Assembly: GCF_004349135.1 (NCBI RefSeq)
Contig: NZ_SMFN01000017.1
Coordinates: 28,867-92,866, forward strand
DNA from: Flavobacterium sandaracinum
GTDB taxonomy: Bacteria; Bacteroidota; Bacteroidia; Flavobacteriales; Flavobacteriaceae
DNA: 64,000 nucleotides
Direction of reading: 5' to 3'
Under the pieces are notes generated by a model that was given only the letters and a program-made list of their open reading frames with translations, made no database searches and was not told the origin of the DNA. Positions 63,700 to 64,000 of this stretch are shown one piece after another; the stretch's first letter is position 1, and each line of letters starts with the position of its first letter. Position numbers and translations under genes: made by a program.

Positions 63700-64000
63700 T
63701 ATCACTGCTATCCGAAAGTCGGAAATTAAAATTGTCTGAGAATCCCTTATTTTTGTTTTGCGAAAAATAAAATAATTTTATGGGACTCTTCAGACGAAAC
63801 AAAAATAACAATAAACCTTTACTTGGGCAAATATTAGATTTAGTTCCTCGCTGGATTTTGGAATCGTGTATTAAAAAACATCAAAGTGACAAAGGATGTA
63901 GCAAATACAAGACTTATGACCAGTTCGTAGCTTTAACTTTCGGACAGCTCAATAAATGCTATACTTTGAGTGATATTTCTACTGGTATAGGGGTTTGTCA
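63700..64000 (+). mobile_element. IS4-family insertion sequence, left part
   Basis: It comprises the transposase start at 63780 and about 80 bp of left-end sequence. The exact boundary is not proven, because the right end and target duplication lie outside. The element sits about 45 bp after the sulfur-leader ORF, so it may cut that ORF off from the genes it controls. Confidence 0.65.
63780..64000 (+). CDS. IS4-type transposase (DUF4372 N-terminus), cut by window end
   Basis: From the ATG at 63780 the frame reads MGLFRRNKN, LLGQILDLVPRWILES, IKKHQSDKGCSKYKTYDQFVALTFGQLNKCYTLSDI, which is the DUF4372 region of IS4-family transposases. About 73 residues are visible and the frame runs off the right edge. 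The left end of the element is probably near 63700-63720 (CTATCCGAAAGTCGG), but no inverted repeat partner is visible to prove it. Confidence 0.85.
   Translation, partial: MGLFRRNKNNNKPLLGQILDLVPRWILESCIKKHQSDKGCSKYKTYDQFVALTFGQLNKCYTLSDISTGIGVC

Overview
The window reads as chromosomal DNA of a gliding-type Flavobacteriia, probably Flavobacterium or a close relative. The signs are a SusC/SusD pair, a protein with a type IX secretion (T9SS type A) sorting domain, DUF4394, DUF5522, DUF4136 and MbnP families, many SPII lipoproteins, AT-rich intergenic DNA, and promoters of the Bacteroidetes form (TTTG at -33, TAnnTTTG at -7). No rRNA, tRNA or CRISPR array was found.

Region 1 (1-19378, all minus strand) is a surface-polysaccharide locus of the ABC-transporter-dependent type. 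In transcription order it has wzm (permease), wzt (ATPase with a carbohydrate-binding tail), an FkbM methyltransferase, ten glycosyltransferase or glycosyltransferase-like genes, then neuB, neuC, a SAM-methyltransferase-like gene and the start of neuA. The product should be a glycan, probably O-antigen, that carries a sialic-acid-like nonulosonic acid. An AAA/DUF4143 ATPase cassette splits wzm from wzt. It lies between two copies of the wzm 3' end and carries a triple 40-bp repeat upstream.

Region 2 (19379-24613) is a lone SusC/SusD outer-membrane uptake pair with a strong terminator. Region 3 (24789-33347) holds housekeeping genes (rnhB, lipB, lysS), a 73-bp minisatellite of ten units between rnhB and lipB, an outer-membrane barrel, a DUF4394 lipoprotein and a GDPD phosphodiesterase.

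Region 4 (33380-36891) looks like a metal, probably copper, operon: a small CxxxCH membrane protein, an MbnP-family protein, a di-haem MbnH/CCP peroxidase and an outer-membrane barrel with a Cys cluster.

Region 5 (36988-59106) is mixed: a 604-residue unknown, hemL, a glucosaminidase with LysM, an ACC-deaminase-like enzyme, a T9SS cargo protein, hutU, a truncated haemoglobin, a RelE/ParE toxin-antitoxin pair, an aromatic amino acid hydroxylase, a GSCFA protein, two related lipoproteins and alaS. Region 6 (59494-64000) has an M23 peptidase, a MerR regulator, a LemA-TPM-TPM operon, an Rrf2 regulator, a 34-residue ORF ending in Met-Met-Cys-Met-Cys that looks like a sulfur-amino-acid leader peptide, and the start of an IS4-type transposase.

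Three repeat systems stand out. (a) A ~140-bp element (34352, 50724, 59251; short form 28037) keeps its hairpin pairing while the stem sequence changes. (b) G/C-rich palindromes lie in intergenic DNA and also in frame inside wzt, a DUF5522 gene, hutU and a GSCFA gene. (c) The minisatellite core reappears as a hairpin inside the LemA-TPM operon. All calls come from reading the sequence; no database search was run.
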